A stretch of DNA of 64,000 nucleotides from Christiangramia gaetbulicola (GCF_003054225.1 NZ_QBKQ01000001.1:806001-870000), one strand, 5' to 3'; shown: positions 37,847 through 46,856, counted from the first letter of the stretch. Translations and numbers: made by a program. The notes: generated by a model not told the origin, from the sequence alone.

Positions 37847-37978
37847 GCACAACACCGTATAACAACAATTGCGGCTTTGTGTCCTGCTGACACAACCGCG
37901 CAAGCATAAAAGTCGGTAATTTTAGCTATCTTAATTTTTAACCAATCCGCAACTGATTGTTATACAAGACCGTTGCCT
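37847..37978. repeat. 132-bp two-armed palindromic element, attC-like
   Basis: Outer arms GCACAAC and GTTGCCT are near-complementary. Inner arms are GTATAACAACAATTGCGG (37857-37874) and CCGCAACTGATTGTTATAC (37947-37965). Inside the left arm is a small hairpin (GCGG..TTGTGTC / GACACAA..CCGC, 37871-37899). Length, position just after a gene, and terminal RYYYAAC/GTTRRRY-like ends recall integron attC sites. The match to the consensus is partial. Confidence 0.55.
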
Positions 37979-38001
37979 TAAATATTAACATGACGTAAAA
38001 T

Positions 38002-38550
38002 ATGTACAAGATCTTTTTCATTTTATTCCTGTTGACAAGCATAAATTGTGTTGCTCAAAATGATTACCAGTTAATTGCGAAGGTGAGTGGAAATATGCCT
38101 GAATTTGAATATATTATCGATATTCATAGAAATAGTCAAAATACCAAAATCTGTTTTTCAGAATATACTGGCAAGGAAAAGTTTAGCAAGGCTGATAAGG
38201 AGAAAATAGAAGAATTGCGAAATAAAAAAGATCGTAAAGCATCTGATATTAAGGAATTAATGAATTTATACGATAATTCAAAAATCTTTACAAAAGAATG
38301 TTTTAATTACTCAGTAAATCATCCAATTATAAAAATTAGCGACTCAATAATTCAATCAAAAGAAGATATCATTTCTGAAATTAAAAGGAATAAAAATAGA
38401 GTTGTTCTCGATGCTATTCAAGTTGAAGTCACGATAAAAAATAAAAATGGAGTTGATTATTCATATCATATCCATGCTCCAGATAACGAAAATTACGAGT
38501 TATTCAGACGGCTTATATATGAAATTTCTGAAGAATTTAGCATAGAATAA
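38002..38550 (+). CDS. Hypothetical secreted protein
   Basis: 182 residues with a signal peptide of about 19 residues (MYKIFFILFLLTSINCVAQ). I do not recognise a family. The middle is lysine- and glutamate-rich and helical, and the end (VEVTIKNKNGVDYSYHIHAP) looks like a beta segment. It begins 24 bases after the attC-like element, on the same strand as the defence genes. Confidence 0.7.
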   Translation: MYKIFFILFLLTSINCVAQNDYQLIAKVSGNMPEFEYIIDIHRNSQNTKICFSEYTGKEKFSKADKEKIEELRNKKDRKASDIKELMNLYDNSKIFTKECFNYSVNHPIIKISDSIIQSKEDIISEIKRNKNRVVLDAIQVEVTIKNKNGVDYSYHIHAPDNENYELFRRLIYEISEEFSIE

Positions 38551-38624
38551 AATACTATAGCTAAAAACGGTTCATCACCAATAAGCGGAAACTTAAGAAA
38601 GAAATATCAAGGAAATAAAACCGC

Positions 38625-39185
38625 ATGAAGAAAATTTCAATTCTACTTATTGCAATATTGTTAAGCAGTTGTGCGGTCCAAAGAAATTCGAAAGCTCAGC
38701 TGGTAGAAACATTTTTCGATGGGTTTAAAAATTCTAATTATAGCAGCATTAAGGAAGTCATCGCAGACAGCCTTACCATCACCGAGGGTGATTATGTAAT
38801 GCAATACACCAGTGAGAGTTTTTATGAACACTATAAATGGGATTCTGTATTTAAGCCAGCCTATAAAATACTTAAACTGAAAAATAAGGATGATCAGGTT
38901 TTAGTTACTACAGAAGTTGCATCCCTGAAATTAGAATTCCTGGAAAATAGCCCTATGATCTGTGATCGTAAATTCTACTTCAAGGCAGGCAAAATAAGAA
39001 GGATCGAGAATTTAGATTGCCATAATGCAGATTGGAAGATTTGGGAAAGAAAGGTAGACTCCCTGGTATCCTGGGTAAAGCATAACCAACCGCAATTAAA
39101 TGGTTTTATCCATGACCTAAGTATGCAGGGGGCCTTGGATTATTTAAAAGCGATCGAACGGTATAAAGAGCAGGAATTAAAATAG
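38625..39185 (+). CDS. Hypothetical lipoprotein, NTF2/SnoaL-like
   Basis: 186 residues with a lipoprotein signal (LLSSC, Cys16). The following pattern suggests a cone-shaped NTF2/SnoaL fold: a helix LVETFFDGFKNSNYSSIKEV, a beta segment ITEGDYVMQY, and further strands VLVTTEVASLKLEF and RKFYFKAGKIRRIE. Such lipoproteins are usually anchored in the membrane and bind small molecules or partner proteins. The ligand is unknown. Confidence 0.65.
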   Translation: MKKISILLIAILLSSCAVQRNSKAQLVETFFDGFKNSNYSSIKEVIADSLTITEGDYVMQYTSESFYEHYKWDSVFKPAYKILKLKNKDDQVLVTTEVASLKLEFLENSPMICDRKFYFKAGKIRRIENLDCHNADWKIWERKVDSLVSWVKHNQPQLNGFIHDLSMQGALDYLKAIERYKEQELK

Positions 39186-39289
39186 AATACGGTTATCAAC
39201 ATAGGAATTCTTTAATAACCCACACCGTTAGAAATAAAATTATTAAATTAAGCAACAAACCAAGCCATTTTAAACCAACACCTTTTATT

Positions 39290-39640
39290 ATGAATTTAAA
39301 AAACCTTGCCTTCGGCATCTTATGCTTTTTGAGTTTCAGTTGTTTTGCCCAGACTGAGAAATCCGTTCAATATGAAGCTGATTCTTCTGTATGTCATTTG
39401 AAAATTGAAACCGACAGTTATGAAGAATTGAGTGAATTTAAATGGGAATCCATTTATGATATTTTTGAAGGCAACGATCCCGATGATATCATAAACCTGC
39501 AAATTGGATTCAATGAAAAATTAGAGTTAGGAAGCACCGATATCGAAGAATGGAGCATCACCCTATCTGGTAAAACTTCTGAGCTAGGTTCCATGGTAGA
39601 ACGTGCAGAAAACATTCTCAAAAAACTCCACGAGATATAG
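39290..39640 (+). CDS. Hypothetical small secreted protein
   Basis: 116 residues with a signal peptide (MNLKNLAFGILCFLSFSCFA, cleavage before QTEKS). The mature part is acidic (EELSEFKWESIYDIFEGNDPDD) and ends in a helix. No family is recognised. A short stem (GGTTAT...ATAACC, 39190-39219) and an ACCGTTAG motif lie upstream. Confidence 0.65.
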   Translation: MNLKNLAFGILCFLSFSCFAQTEKSVQYEADSSVCHLKIETDSYEELSEFKWESIYDIFEGNDPDDIINLQIGFNEKLELGSTDIEEWSITLSGKTSELGSMVERAENILKKLHEI

Positions 39641-39756
39641 AAAAATTAAGGTCAGCAAGGCCTGTTACAAAAAGCATTTTTAAGTCGGAACCAAAGTTAT
39701 GGAACGACTCACATTATCCTGTAAACCGGCAATTACAGAAACCCTTATCCCATTTA

Positions 39757-40575
39757 ATGAGAACACTATTTTTTGCATCCATATTTTTATTTTCCATCAA
39801 AGCTCTTGCCTGTAGTTGTGATACTCCAAAACCAGCCATCGAATTCTATGAATCTGATTATGTGTTCAGGGGGAAAGTAATAAAAAAGGTTTACGCCTCA
39901 GATTCTCTTACTAAAACCATAACATTTGATATAAGCAAGCATTATAAGAATGGGGATAACCCAAAGCAATTAGAATTTCAGTTTAATTCAGAAGCCGAGG
40001 TCACTGGTCTTTATTCGTCCTGTTACTTTTCTGCTGATGTAGGAGAGGAATGGGTAGTATATGCAAAGAAAATAGATGGCCAGTTAAGGTTTCACTATTT
40101 CTGTTCCAATAGCACTCCCCTGGACGAAACAGAAATATCGCTGTCTCATCAAAGGGTTCTGGATAATGGAAATAATTTAGATCTTACCGATTTTCGTTAT
40201 AACGCATTTAGATCCGAACCAATAACCAACATGGATTCCATCATTAGACTTTACCAGAAAGAAAAAATTAGATCTTCAAAAAAATACGCGTCGCTCTGGG
40301 TAGATATTGACAGGCAGGGAAATCTTGAAAAAGCAAACCTCAGTCCTAATAAAAAGGTAGTGTTCGCGGAGACCGATACGATCTTTGGAATGAACCTATT
40401 AGAAAATGTAAACAGAGAACCGACTTCAGAAGTAGAAAAAAAGGCTTTAGAAATAACGAGGAAAATAGAAAAATGGGAGCTGTATTATCATCCCAAAATC
40501 CAAAAGCCGGTAAAATACAGGATCAGAATTGCCTTCTATGTTAATAAAGATTCTTTAATAGAAAAATGGGATTAA
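39757..40575 (+). CDS. Secreted TIMP/NTR-like protein with a TonB-C-like end
   Basis: 272 residues. The signal peptide is followed directly by CSC (19-21), then FYESDYVFRGKVIKKV and YSSCYF...EWVVYAK. This is the arrangement of the tissue-inhibitor-of-metalloproteinase/netrin OB fold, where the free N-terminal Cys is functional in animals. Residues about 170-272 (ASLWVDIDRQGNLEKANLSP; WELYYHPKIQKPVKYRIRIAFYV) look like the C-terminal domain of TonB energy transducers. I infer a fusion; the target of either part is unknown. Confidence 0.6.
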   Translation: MRTLFFASIFLFSIKALACSCDTPKPAIEFYESDYVFRGKVIKKVYASDSLTKTITFDISKHYKNGDNPKQLEFQFNSEAEVTGLYSSCYFSADVGEEWVVYAKKIDGQLRFHYFCSNSTPLDETEISLSHQRVLDNGNNLDLTDFRYNAFRSEPITNMDSIIRLYQKEKIRSSKKYASLWVDIDRQGNLEKANLSPNKKVVFAETDTIFGMNLLENVNREPTSEVEKKALEITRKIEKWELYYHPKIQKPVKYRIRIAFYVNKDSLIEKWD

Positions 40576-40619
40576 AGCTTTTAAAATAAGCACTAGCTAC
40601 AAATACTTAAATCAGTTAT

Positions 40620-40940
40620 ATGTTAGGATTAGTTTTACTCTATTGGATAGGTAAGTATTATTACAAATTAGCCGAGAAATATAACAGGAGTCGTTGGGGA
40701 TTTGCAATTTTAGGAATTGCTACCTATTACTTTGGAATTATATTTTTTGGATTGATCATCGCTGTGATCTTGGAAATTCTGGCACCTGTTTTCCTTGAAA
40801 ATCTAAATGAACTTGCTTTTAGCCTGCTGTCCCTACCCTTAGGTATATTTAGTACCTATTCACTTTATAAACTGATCGAAAAAAGGTGGGAACAGAAATA
40901 CGTGATCCAGGAACCGCAAGAGTTTCCAGAAAGTTATTAG
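40620..40940 (+). CDS. Small membrane protein, unknown function
   Basis: 106 residues. Three hydrophobic segments are visible (about 1-13, 24-58 as one or two helices, 68-88), with a charged C-terminus (EKRWEQKYVIQEPQEFPES). No family is recognised. It follows the TIMP-like gene by 44 bases and is possibly co-transcribed. Confidence 0.6.
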   Translation: MLGLVLLYWIGKYYYKLAEKYNRSRWGFAILGIATYYFGIIFFGLIIAVILEILAPVFLENLNELAFSLLSLPLGIFSTYSLYKLIEKRWEQKYVIQEPQEFPESY

Positions 40941-41320
40941 GAATTGCCCGGCTTGAGCCAAAGTTTCGGTATAAAGTCACCTATTCAGACAAATAGCAAT
41001 AGCCGAGACCGTTACCAACATTAGACCGAATGAAAAAATTCTTCAGAACGAAATTATTTAATATCGATTCGTGATTTTCTTAAAAGGGTATGGATTTTTT
41101 CTTAGTTTTGATTCTGGCTAAACTGTATAAATACTCTGCCCTACCGGGTATCATGCAGTATAAAGACTAAATAGAATAAAATATTTCAGTATTAAAAAGA
41201 TACTTCAGAAGCCATTATAATTCTTCGAAGTAAAACTCATCTATCATAATTAGAATGAGACCTTAGCTTTAGACTCAAAATGAGTATTATATATGTTTAA
41301 TTTCAATCAAACCAATCAAA
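40941..41320. other. Intergenic region without a recognised gene
   Basis: Only very short frames occur (14 and 26 codons at 41029 and 41091). Bases 41005-41016 read GAGACCGTTACC, ten of eleven matches to AGACCGTTGCC at the end of the attC-like element, and CGGCT/AGCCG form a weak inverted pair around it (40949-41005). It may be a decayed copy of that element. Confidence 0.4.
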
Positions 41321-41617
41321 ATGATTAAAAAATCAGTTAAGATGATGACCATTTTATTTGCGTCATCAATGTTGTTGACCTCTTGTTATTCTTATACCAG
41401 CGTAGTTGGAGAAGGAGCTCAGGGAAATAACGAAACAACTAAATGGAACCATTATGTTGTTTATGGATTAGCACCAGTTGGAGTTTCAGATTCAAAGGAA
41501 ATGGCTGGAGATGCTGAAAACTATACAGTTCACACCAGACAGTCTTTTGTGAATGGATTAGTTTCAGCCCTAACATTTGGCCTGTATTCACCAACTACCA
41601 CAACAGTAACAAAATAG
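41321..41617 (+). CDS. Bor-family lipoprotein
   Basis: 98 residues. The lipobox ends in LLTSC (Cys22), then YSYTSVVGEGAQGN, WNHYVVYGLAPV and FVNGLVSALTFGLYSPTT, the signature of the Bor/Iss-like family. In phage lambda Bor is an outer-membrane lipoprotein that raises serum resistance; bacterial chromosomal copies have no known role. It has its own terminator. Confidence 0.85.
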   Translation: MIKKSVKMMTILFASSMLLTSCYSYTSVVGEGAQGNNETTKWNHYVVYGLAPVGVSDSKEMAGDAENYTVHTRQSFVNGLVSALTFGLYSPTTTTVTK

Positions 41618-41623
41618 AACAAA

Positions 41624-41654
41624 AAAAGGTTAGGCTACCTGCCTAACCTTTTAA
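41624..41654 (+). terminator. Terminator after the Bor-like gene
   Basis: AAAAGGTTAGGC pairs with GCCTAACCTTTT around TACCT, with an A run before and a T run after, so it may work in both directions. Confidence 0.88.
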
Positions 41655-41666
41655 TATCACCACAAG

Positions 41667-41864
41667 ATGAAAAAGTCATTTTTTTACATTTCGTTATTCC
41701 TTTCTTTAATATTGGGATATCACATTATAAAGATCCTTATCGTTGATCTGGAGAGGCTAACAGATTATGGTTTTGGATATTTAACCGGTAAGGTTATTCT
41801 ATTAATGATCTTACTTACGGTAATATTTTTTACTCGAAAAAGCATTTTTTCGACCAGATCTTAA
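41667..41864 (+). CDS. Small two-helix membrane protein
   Basis: 65 residues with two hydrophobic stretches (about 4-24 and 38-56) and a short basic end. No family is recognised. The ATG stands 13 bases after the terminator stem, so it either has its own promoter or is weakly expressed by read-through. Confidence 0.5.
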   Translation: MKKSFFYISLFLSLILGYHIIKILIVDLERLTDYGFGYLTGKVILLMILLTVIFFTRKSIFSTRS

Positions 41865-42016
41865 CTCTGAAATAAAAGTCACTTTTTCAGAAAACAAGGT
41901 TTTAGAAAATAGAAGTAAATTCGTTTTCAAATAAACCAACTCCCTAAAGCCAATCTTCATTTCAAGAGGCTTTTTTACTCCGAACCGTGAATTGTAATAT
42001 TTACAAGTATTGAAAA

Positions 42017-42595
42017 ATGAAGAAAAGTGCTTTCTTATTTTATTTCCTTATAATTTTTGCGGGAAGCAGTTATTCTCAAAACATAGAATCCTATGATCTA
42101 CAGCTACTTGTAATGGGAATGCTGAAGGATTATAAAATGGAATACTCAAAATCCCATGATGCAACTTTCTTAATCGTGGGTAAAAGAATTTCCACTGATA
42201 AATTAAGTACAAAAGACAGCATCGAGGTAAATAACGTGATGAAAAAGAATGTATGGAATGCTCGATCTAAAAAGCATTTTGCGCAGCTACTTGACAAGTA
42301 TAACACCTATAAGACCGATACCGTAATTGTAAAACCAGAAGACTCAATAAGACATAAGGTCGATGATTTTGTTAAAAACTGGAGTGATCTAAAAAGAAAC
42401 GTGGAAACGAATCCAGATAAAAATATTGGCCTGGATGGATATACCCTGAGATTATCCCTGGAAAGTAAGCTTATATATTACGAAGACATAGATGTTCGTA
42501 GTCCTGATTCACACTATTATCCCGAGATCCTAGAGTTAATTACTGAAATAGAAAACTACTATAAAAGATCGGTGAAAGATCCGGTTTTAGACTAG
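42017..42595 (+). CDS. Hypothetical secreted protein
   Basis: 192 residues with a signal peptide (MKKSAFLFYFLIIFAGSSYS, then QNIES). The mature part is mostly helical and charged and shows no motif I know. The 150 bases upstream hold no other gene. Confidence 0.65.
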   Translation: MKKSAFLFYFLIIFAGSSYSQNIESYDLQLLVMGMLKDYKMEYSKSHDATFLIVGKRISTDKLSTKDSIEVNNVMKKNVWNARSKKHFAQLLDKYNTYKTDTVIVKPEDSIRHKVDDFVKNWSDLKRNVETNPDKNIGLDGYTLRLSLESKLIYYEDIDVRSPDSHYYPEILELITEIENYYKRSVKDPVLD

Positions 42596-42694
42596 ATTAG
42601 TCAGTCAATAAAGGATGATTCAATTTAATAACAAGAAATTCAAGGTTGTTCGAAAAGAGTTTTTACAGAAAAAATAAATTGGTAATCTACCTCG

Positions 42695-43273
42695 ATGAAA
42701 TTTAAAAATGCTTCACTACTTATAATTTTAATATTCCTTTCAGGCTGCTGTGAAGAAGATCTAACCGGCTCCTATCAATTAGATGAATTCGCAAGATCCA
42801 TCGTTCCATTTCAGGAATATACGACCCTTAATTACCGCAACGATTCCGGGGAAAGAATTCTAGCAAATACACAACCGAGGGAAATAAAGATCATAAAAGA
42901 CAAACCCGGACCGGAAAGCTGTCAATATTCAGAACATGAAACTTTAAGCAATTTCATCAATTTTCAGGATCCTGAATTCTCCATTCAATTAGGTATGTCT
43001 TCAGGCGATAATGGAGTTTCATTCGGTTTAAAATATGTAGAAAGTGGAGATAATAGTGCTACCGAAGTATTCGATCTTGAAGGTTATGATCCTCCAACGA
43101 ATAATTTGCAGGATGCTTTGAAAGACACTTTAATTAATGTGTATCAGTTCAGCAATGTTCTTGTCTTTAGTAATGCCGCAAATGAAAAGATAAGAACCAT
43201 CGTATATTCCTCCAGCGGAAGAGGAATAGAAATCATAGAATTTGCAGATGGCTCCTATTTAAAACTGGAATAA
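42695..43273 (+). CDS. Hypothetical lipoprotein
   Basis: 192 residues with lipobox FLSGC (Cys18) followed by a second Cys and acidic residues (CEEDLTGS). The mature part looks beta-rich. The end (TIVYSSSGRGIEIIEFADGS) resembles a strand-turn-strand hairpin. No family is recognised. A hairpin terminator follows. Confidence 0.65.
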   Translation: MKFKNASLLIILIFLSGCCEEDLTGSYQLDEFARSIVPFQEYTTLNYRNDSGERILANTQPREIKIIKDKPGPESCQYSEHETLSNFINFQDPEFSIQLGMSSGDNGVSFGLKYVESGDNSATEVFDLEGYDPPTNNLQDALKDTLINVYQFSNVLVFSNAANEKIRTIVYSSSGRGIEIIEFADGSYLKLE

Positions 43274-43330
43274 ACCTATGGATACTGTCAAGCATATCCA
43301 ATAATCGCAAAGTGGATTCAATGAAAAATT

Positions 43331-43366
43331 AAGGTCAGCAATGCAAATTGCTGACCTTAAATAAAA
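43331..43366 (+). terminator. Terminator after the 42695-43273 lipoprotein gene
   Basis: AAGGTCAGCAAT and ATTGCTGACCTT form a perfect 12-base stem around GCAA, followed by an A/T-rich tail. The left arm and its upstream AAAAATT are also found at 39644-39660 without the right arm. Confidence 0.8.
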
Positions 43367-43390
43367 AATGCGTTTATACTCTGAGGTAAC

Positions 43391-43771
43391 CTAGAGCTTT
43401 GTGAGCACGGTAGAAAAACCATCTGAATCTGTAAGTGTGAGACGGTTGCCCGAAATGGAATAGGTAAGCACCTCGGTACCTTCGGAACTGCTTTCTACCG
43501 TAAGCTTATTTCCATTGGTACTCCAGCTGAAATTTTCCGTTTCAGTTTCGGTTTCGCCACCAAAGGTCGTAACGATAACACTTCTTCCAGATTGGTTGGC
43601 ATTGAAAGTTACGGTCACCTGCAGGGTTGCACCATCTTCAGATTCTGTTGCGCCCCAGGAACCTACTAAGGCAGAATCATTAACATCGCTGCCAGCATCG
43701 TCATCACTGCTACAAGAGCCAGTTAACATAAGGGCAAGGGACAAAACGATCAGGTACGTGATTTTTTTCAT
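43391..43771 (-). CDS. Lipocalin-like lipoprotein
   Basis: 126 residues. The lipobox LTGSC places Cys at residue 20, followed by an Asp/Ser-rich linker. The barrel-like part starts with LVGSWGATESEDG and ends with YSISGNRLTLTDSDG, the typical lipocalin-like/DUF5004 pattern of Bacteroidetes lipoproteins. It probably sits on the outer membrane; the ligand is unknown. It is the only minus-strand gene at the right end of the accessory block. Confidence 0.8.
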   Translation of the reverse strand: MKKITYLIVLSLALMLTGSCSSDDDAGSDVNDSALVGSWGATESEDGATLQVTVTFNANQSGRSVIVTTFGGETETETENFSWSTNGNKLTVESSSEGTEVLTYSISGNRLTLTDSDGFSTVLTKL

Positions 43772-44016
43772 GATTAGGAATTTAAGTTGAAAGATCTTTT
43801 TTGGTCAGGCTTTTTAAACAAAGCTTGTAAAAAATGTAGTGTCTGTTTTCAATAATTAAACACTTCCTAAATTAATCTAAAATTCTCATATACAATCACT
43901 TATAAGTACAAATAATTTAGCCCGGCAAACTAGCATGGCAGAGCAAGATGAGCTGAGGATGCACAAGTTTGTTTTGCGGAAAATAATTAACTTCCCCGCC
44001 CGGGAAAAAATGCCTA

Positions 44017-45246
44017 ATGACTGAAAAAATAAAACTTGGCCTGAAAGAAAACTGGCAACAGTTCAGCATATTAGTAATTGTAAATGCCTTTGTGGGAGGT
44101 ATGGTGGGCCTGGAAAGGACCATCTTCCCGAAATTCGCCGAGACCGAATTCGGCATTGCCTCCACCACAGCGATACTTTCTTTTATTGTCGCCTTTGGGA
44201 TCACCAAAGCGCTGACCAATTACTTTACAGGAAAACTTGCCAATAAGTTTGGCCGGAAGAACCTCCTCGTACTGGGTTGGATCTTTGCCTTGCCTATCCC
44301 CTTTATCCTTATCTACGCTCCTTCCTGGAACTGGGTGGTTTTCGCGAACATACTGCTGGGAATTAACCAGGGTCTGGCCTGGAGCAGCACGGTGGTAATG
44401 AAAATAGACCTGGTTGGAGAGAAGGACCGCGGGATGGCTATGGGCATCAATGAATTTGCGGGATATTTTGCCGTGGGTATGGTCGCGCTGTTAACTGGAT
44501 TTATCGCGCAGAATTACGGCGTTACGCCCTACCCCTTCTATTTAGGTATCGGTATTTCAATACTTGGGCTTTTGCTATCTGTCTTTTTAGTGAAAGACAC
44601 CCGTGTTTTTGTTCAGAAAGAAGAGGGATCTGTAAAAACAGTGGAACTCAGCAATGTTTTTGTGGAAACGACCTTTAAGAATAAGACCCTGAGCTCGATT
44701 ACCCAGGCAGGATTGGTGAACAACCTGAATGACGGGATGATCTGGGGACTGCTGCCTATACTCCTGCTGTCTTTTAATTATGACGCCAAGAACATAGGTA
44801 TCATCGCGGCGATCTATCCCGCGGTATGGGGAATAGGCCAGCTTTTCACCGGGAGGATGGCCGATATTTATCCCAAAAAAGCCCTGCTGTTCCTGGGGAT
44901 GTTATTACAGGGGATCGCCATTTTACTCATTCCCTATTTCACCGAATTCTACCAACTGGCTACCATCTCCACCTTCCTGGGGCTTGGAACCGCCCTCGTG
45001 TATCCAACTTTCTTATCGGCCATTGCCGATGCCACCCCACCAAGACAAAGAGCTGAAAGCATTGGTGTTTTCAGGTTATGGCGGGACCTGGGTTACGCGG
45101 TAGGCGCAATATTATCTGGGATTATTGCCGATATGTTCGGGATAGAATATTCTGTACTTTCTATAGGGGCAATTACCATTTTATCTGCCCTGGTGATACA
45201 GTTCAGAATGCCCTCGCTGAGAAAAAAAGCTAAACTAGATCTATAA
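44017..45246 (+). CDS. Major facilitator superfamily transporter
   Basis: 409 residues with twelve predicted membrane helices. The loop 2-3 motif appears as GKLANKFGRKNLL and the matching central-loop copy as GRMADIYPKKALLF. A third basic motif TPPRQRAESIGVFRLWRDLGYAVG lies in the C-terminal half (given here from 1-20 style pieces: RAESIGVFRLWRDLGYAVG). The substrate cannot be deduced. The next gene starts 22 bases downstream and is probably co-transcribed. Confidence 0.9.
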   Translation: MTEKIKLGLKENWQQFSILVIVNAFVGGMVGLERTIFPKFAETEFGIASTTAILSFIVAFGITKALTNYFTGKLANKFGRKNLLVLGWIFALPIPFILIYAPSWNWVVFANILLGINQGLAWSSTVVMKIDLVGEKDRGMAMGINEFAGYFAVGMVALLTGFIAQNYGVTPYPFYLGIGISILGLLLSVFLVKDTRVFVQKEEGSVKTVELSNVFVETTFKNKTLSSITQAGLVNNLNDGMIWGLLPILLLSFNYDAKNIGIIAAIYPAVWGIGQLFTGRMADIYPKKALLFLGMLLQGIAILLIPYFTEFYQLATISTFLGLGTALVYPTFLSAIADATPPRQRAESIGVFRLWRDLGYAVGAILSGIIADMFGIEYSVLSIGAITILSALVIQFRMPSLRKKAKLDL

Positions 45247-45268
45247 CTTTAAAAAAGTAAAACAGGAA

Positions 45269-45799
45269 ATGGGAAAGAAACTGCTCCTTTATATTAAATA
45301 CTTTTTTATCACCGGCCTTATGTACGCGGTATTAAGAATTCTTTTGGACCTGGCCATCGATAGAAAGACAAGCTGGTATGATTTCTTTATAAATTTCGTG
45401 ATTTTCGGACTGGGCATGTCCCTGGCCGTGGTCTCTTTTCATTTATACAGCCTTAGGGATCTGGCCAAAAGAAGTGGCAAAAAAGACTTCAATTTGGAAC
45501 CGCAGCAATCTGAGGAAATTCTGTCTTCCACGCAGCCAGCGCAACTTTCTGAAAATTTAAAGAATATCCCGAATTTCAACAGGGTAAAACATGATCATGA
45601 AAATAATCATATACGGGTAAAAACCGGTTTTTCAGGAAAATCCTGGGGAGACAGGATCGATATTACCTTTAAGCCCGAAGGAGATAATTTTAAGTACGAG
45701 ATCATCAGCAGGCCTAAATTTGCCTTGACCATGTTGGATTTCGGGCAGAATTTAGAAAATATTCTAAGGATCGAAAAAGTAGTGCAACATTCAGCCTGA
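45269..45799 (+). CDS. Membrane protein with two N-terminal helices, unknown function
   Basis: 176 residues. Two hydrophobic helices (about 8-27 and 38-60) are followed by a soluble, mildly basic domain with a beta-rich C-terminus (HIRVKTGFSGKSWGDRIDIT). Family not recognised. It is probably expressed with the MFS transporter upstream. Confidence 0.65.
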   Translation: MGKKLLLYIKYFFITGLMYAVLRILLDLAIDRKTSWYDFFINFVIFGLGMSLAVVSFHLYSLRDLAKRSGKKDFNLEPQQSEEILSSTQPAQLSENLKNIPNFNRVKHDHENNHIRVKTGFSGKSWGDRIDITFKPEGDNFKYEIISRPKFALTMLDFGQNLENILRIEKVVQHSA

Positions 45800-45899
45800 T
45801 CTTTAATAAACACCTCAGCGATCTCAAATTGTAAATTTCCATCCGTTTAATTTTTATACCTTCAATAAGGTAATTCAAAGAACCCTAGCCTGAACTAAT

Positions 45900-46856
45900 A
45901 TGAAAATAAGAACTTTACTTTTCAATCTTTTTGGCGTAACCAGCCTTTTTATACTAATCCTTATGATCTCCTCCTGCAACCAGAAAAAAGAAATCCCTGC
46001 TGAAGGTTTGATAGAAGTTGAAGGCGGCAAGGTATGGTACCGCATCAATGGAGATTCAGATAAAACTCCCGTGCTCATTCTTCACGGCGGTCCCGGCTCT
46101 TCCAGTTACGGGCAGGAACCCCTGAAGGAGATCAGCGATGAATGGCCGGTTATTTTTTACGATCAGTTAGGCAGCGGAAGATCAGACAGGATCACCGATA
46201 CCACCCTGATGACCGTGGAAAGATATATTGAAGAAGTGGAGCAGGTTAGAAAGTATCTTGACCTGGAGAAAGTGTATCTCTACGGGCAATCCTGGGGAAC
46301 TGCACTTAGCCTGGAATACTATCTGAAATATCCGGAACATGTAGAAGGGATCATTTTCAGTAGTCCGTATTTCAGCACCAAACGCTGGATACAGGATGCC
46401 AATGAACTGGTAAAGACCCTGCCAGATTCCATTCAGAAGATCATCAGGACCAACGAAAAGAATAAGACCTTCAGCAACCAGGAATACAAAGATGCTGTAG
46501 ATCTTTTCTACAGCAAATTCTTAAGAAGAAAGGAAAGACCGGCAGAAGTTGTGGATACCGCCTCAAAATATTTTGGAACCAACGTGTATGAATATATGTG
46601 GGGTCCCAGCGAATTCACTGCTACCGGAACTCTTTTAAATTATGACCGCATAGATGAACTTTCTAAGGTTGAAGTTCCCGTGTTATTTATTACCGGCGAA
46701 TATGACGAAGCCAGACCTGAAACGGTAAAATATTATCAAAGCCTGGTGCCCGGTTCCCGGTTTAAAGAAATCAGCAATTCCGGCCACGCTACCCTGAACG
46801 ATAATCCGGAAGAAGCGATCGAGGCTGTTAGAAATTTCCTCGATGAAATTGAATAA
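45900..46856 (+). CDS. Alpha/beta-hydrolase lipoprotein, proline-iminopeptidase-like
   Basis: 318 residues. A lipoprotein signal ends in MISSC (Cys26). The oxyanion motif HGGPG (62-66) and the nucleophile elbow GQSWG with Ser131 are the marks of the proline iminopeptidase family. The acid is likely in FITGEYDEARPE and the His in NSGHATLND. The fold (LHGGPGSSSYGQ, YDQLGSGRSD) is standard. It is anchored outside the cytoplasm, so it probably trims peptides or hydrolyses small esters there. Confidence 0.88.
   Translation: MKIRTLLFNLFGVTSLFILILMISSCNQKKEIPAEGLIEVEGGKVWYRINGDSDKTPVLILHGGPGSSSYGQEPLKEISDEWPVIFYDQLGSGRSDRITDTTLMTVERYIEEVEQVRKYLDLEKVYLYGQSWGTALSLEYYLKYPEHVEGIIFSSPYFSTKRWIQDANELVKTLPDSIQKIIRTNEKNKTFSNQEYKDAVDLFYSKFLRRKERPAEVVDTASKYFGTNVYEYMWGPSEFTATGTLLNYDRIDELSKVEVPVLFITGEYDEARPETVKYYQSLVPGSRFKEISNSGHATLNDNPEEAIEAVRNFLDEIE

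Noticed and set aside
39190-39219. GGTTAT...ATAACC stem as a further attC-like site
   Set aside because: Only six base pairs without inner arms or a nested hairpin; chance is likely in AT-rich DNA.
41029-41171. Two tiny genes of 14 and 26 codons between the small membrane protein and the Bor-like gene
   Set aside because: Too short, no recognisable signal or partner, and no context; better treated as chance frames.
39644-43341. Shared AAAAATTAAGGTCAGCAA segments at 39644 and 43324 as ends of a mobile element
   Set aside because: Only about 18 bases are shared; one is the left arm of a terminator and there are no matching target duplications.
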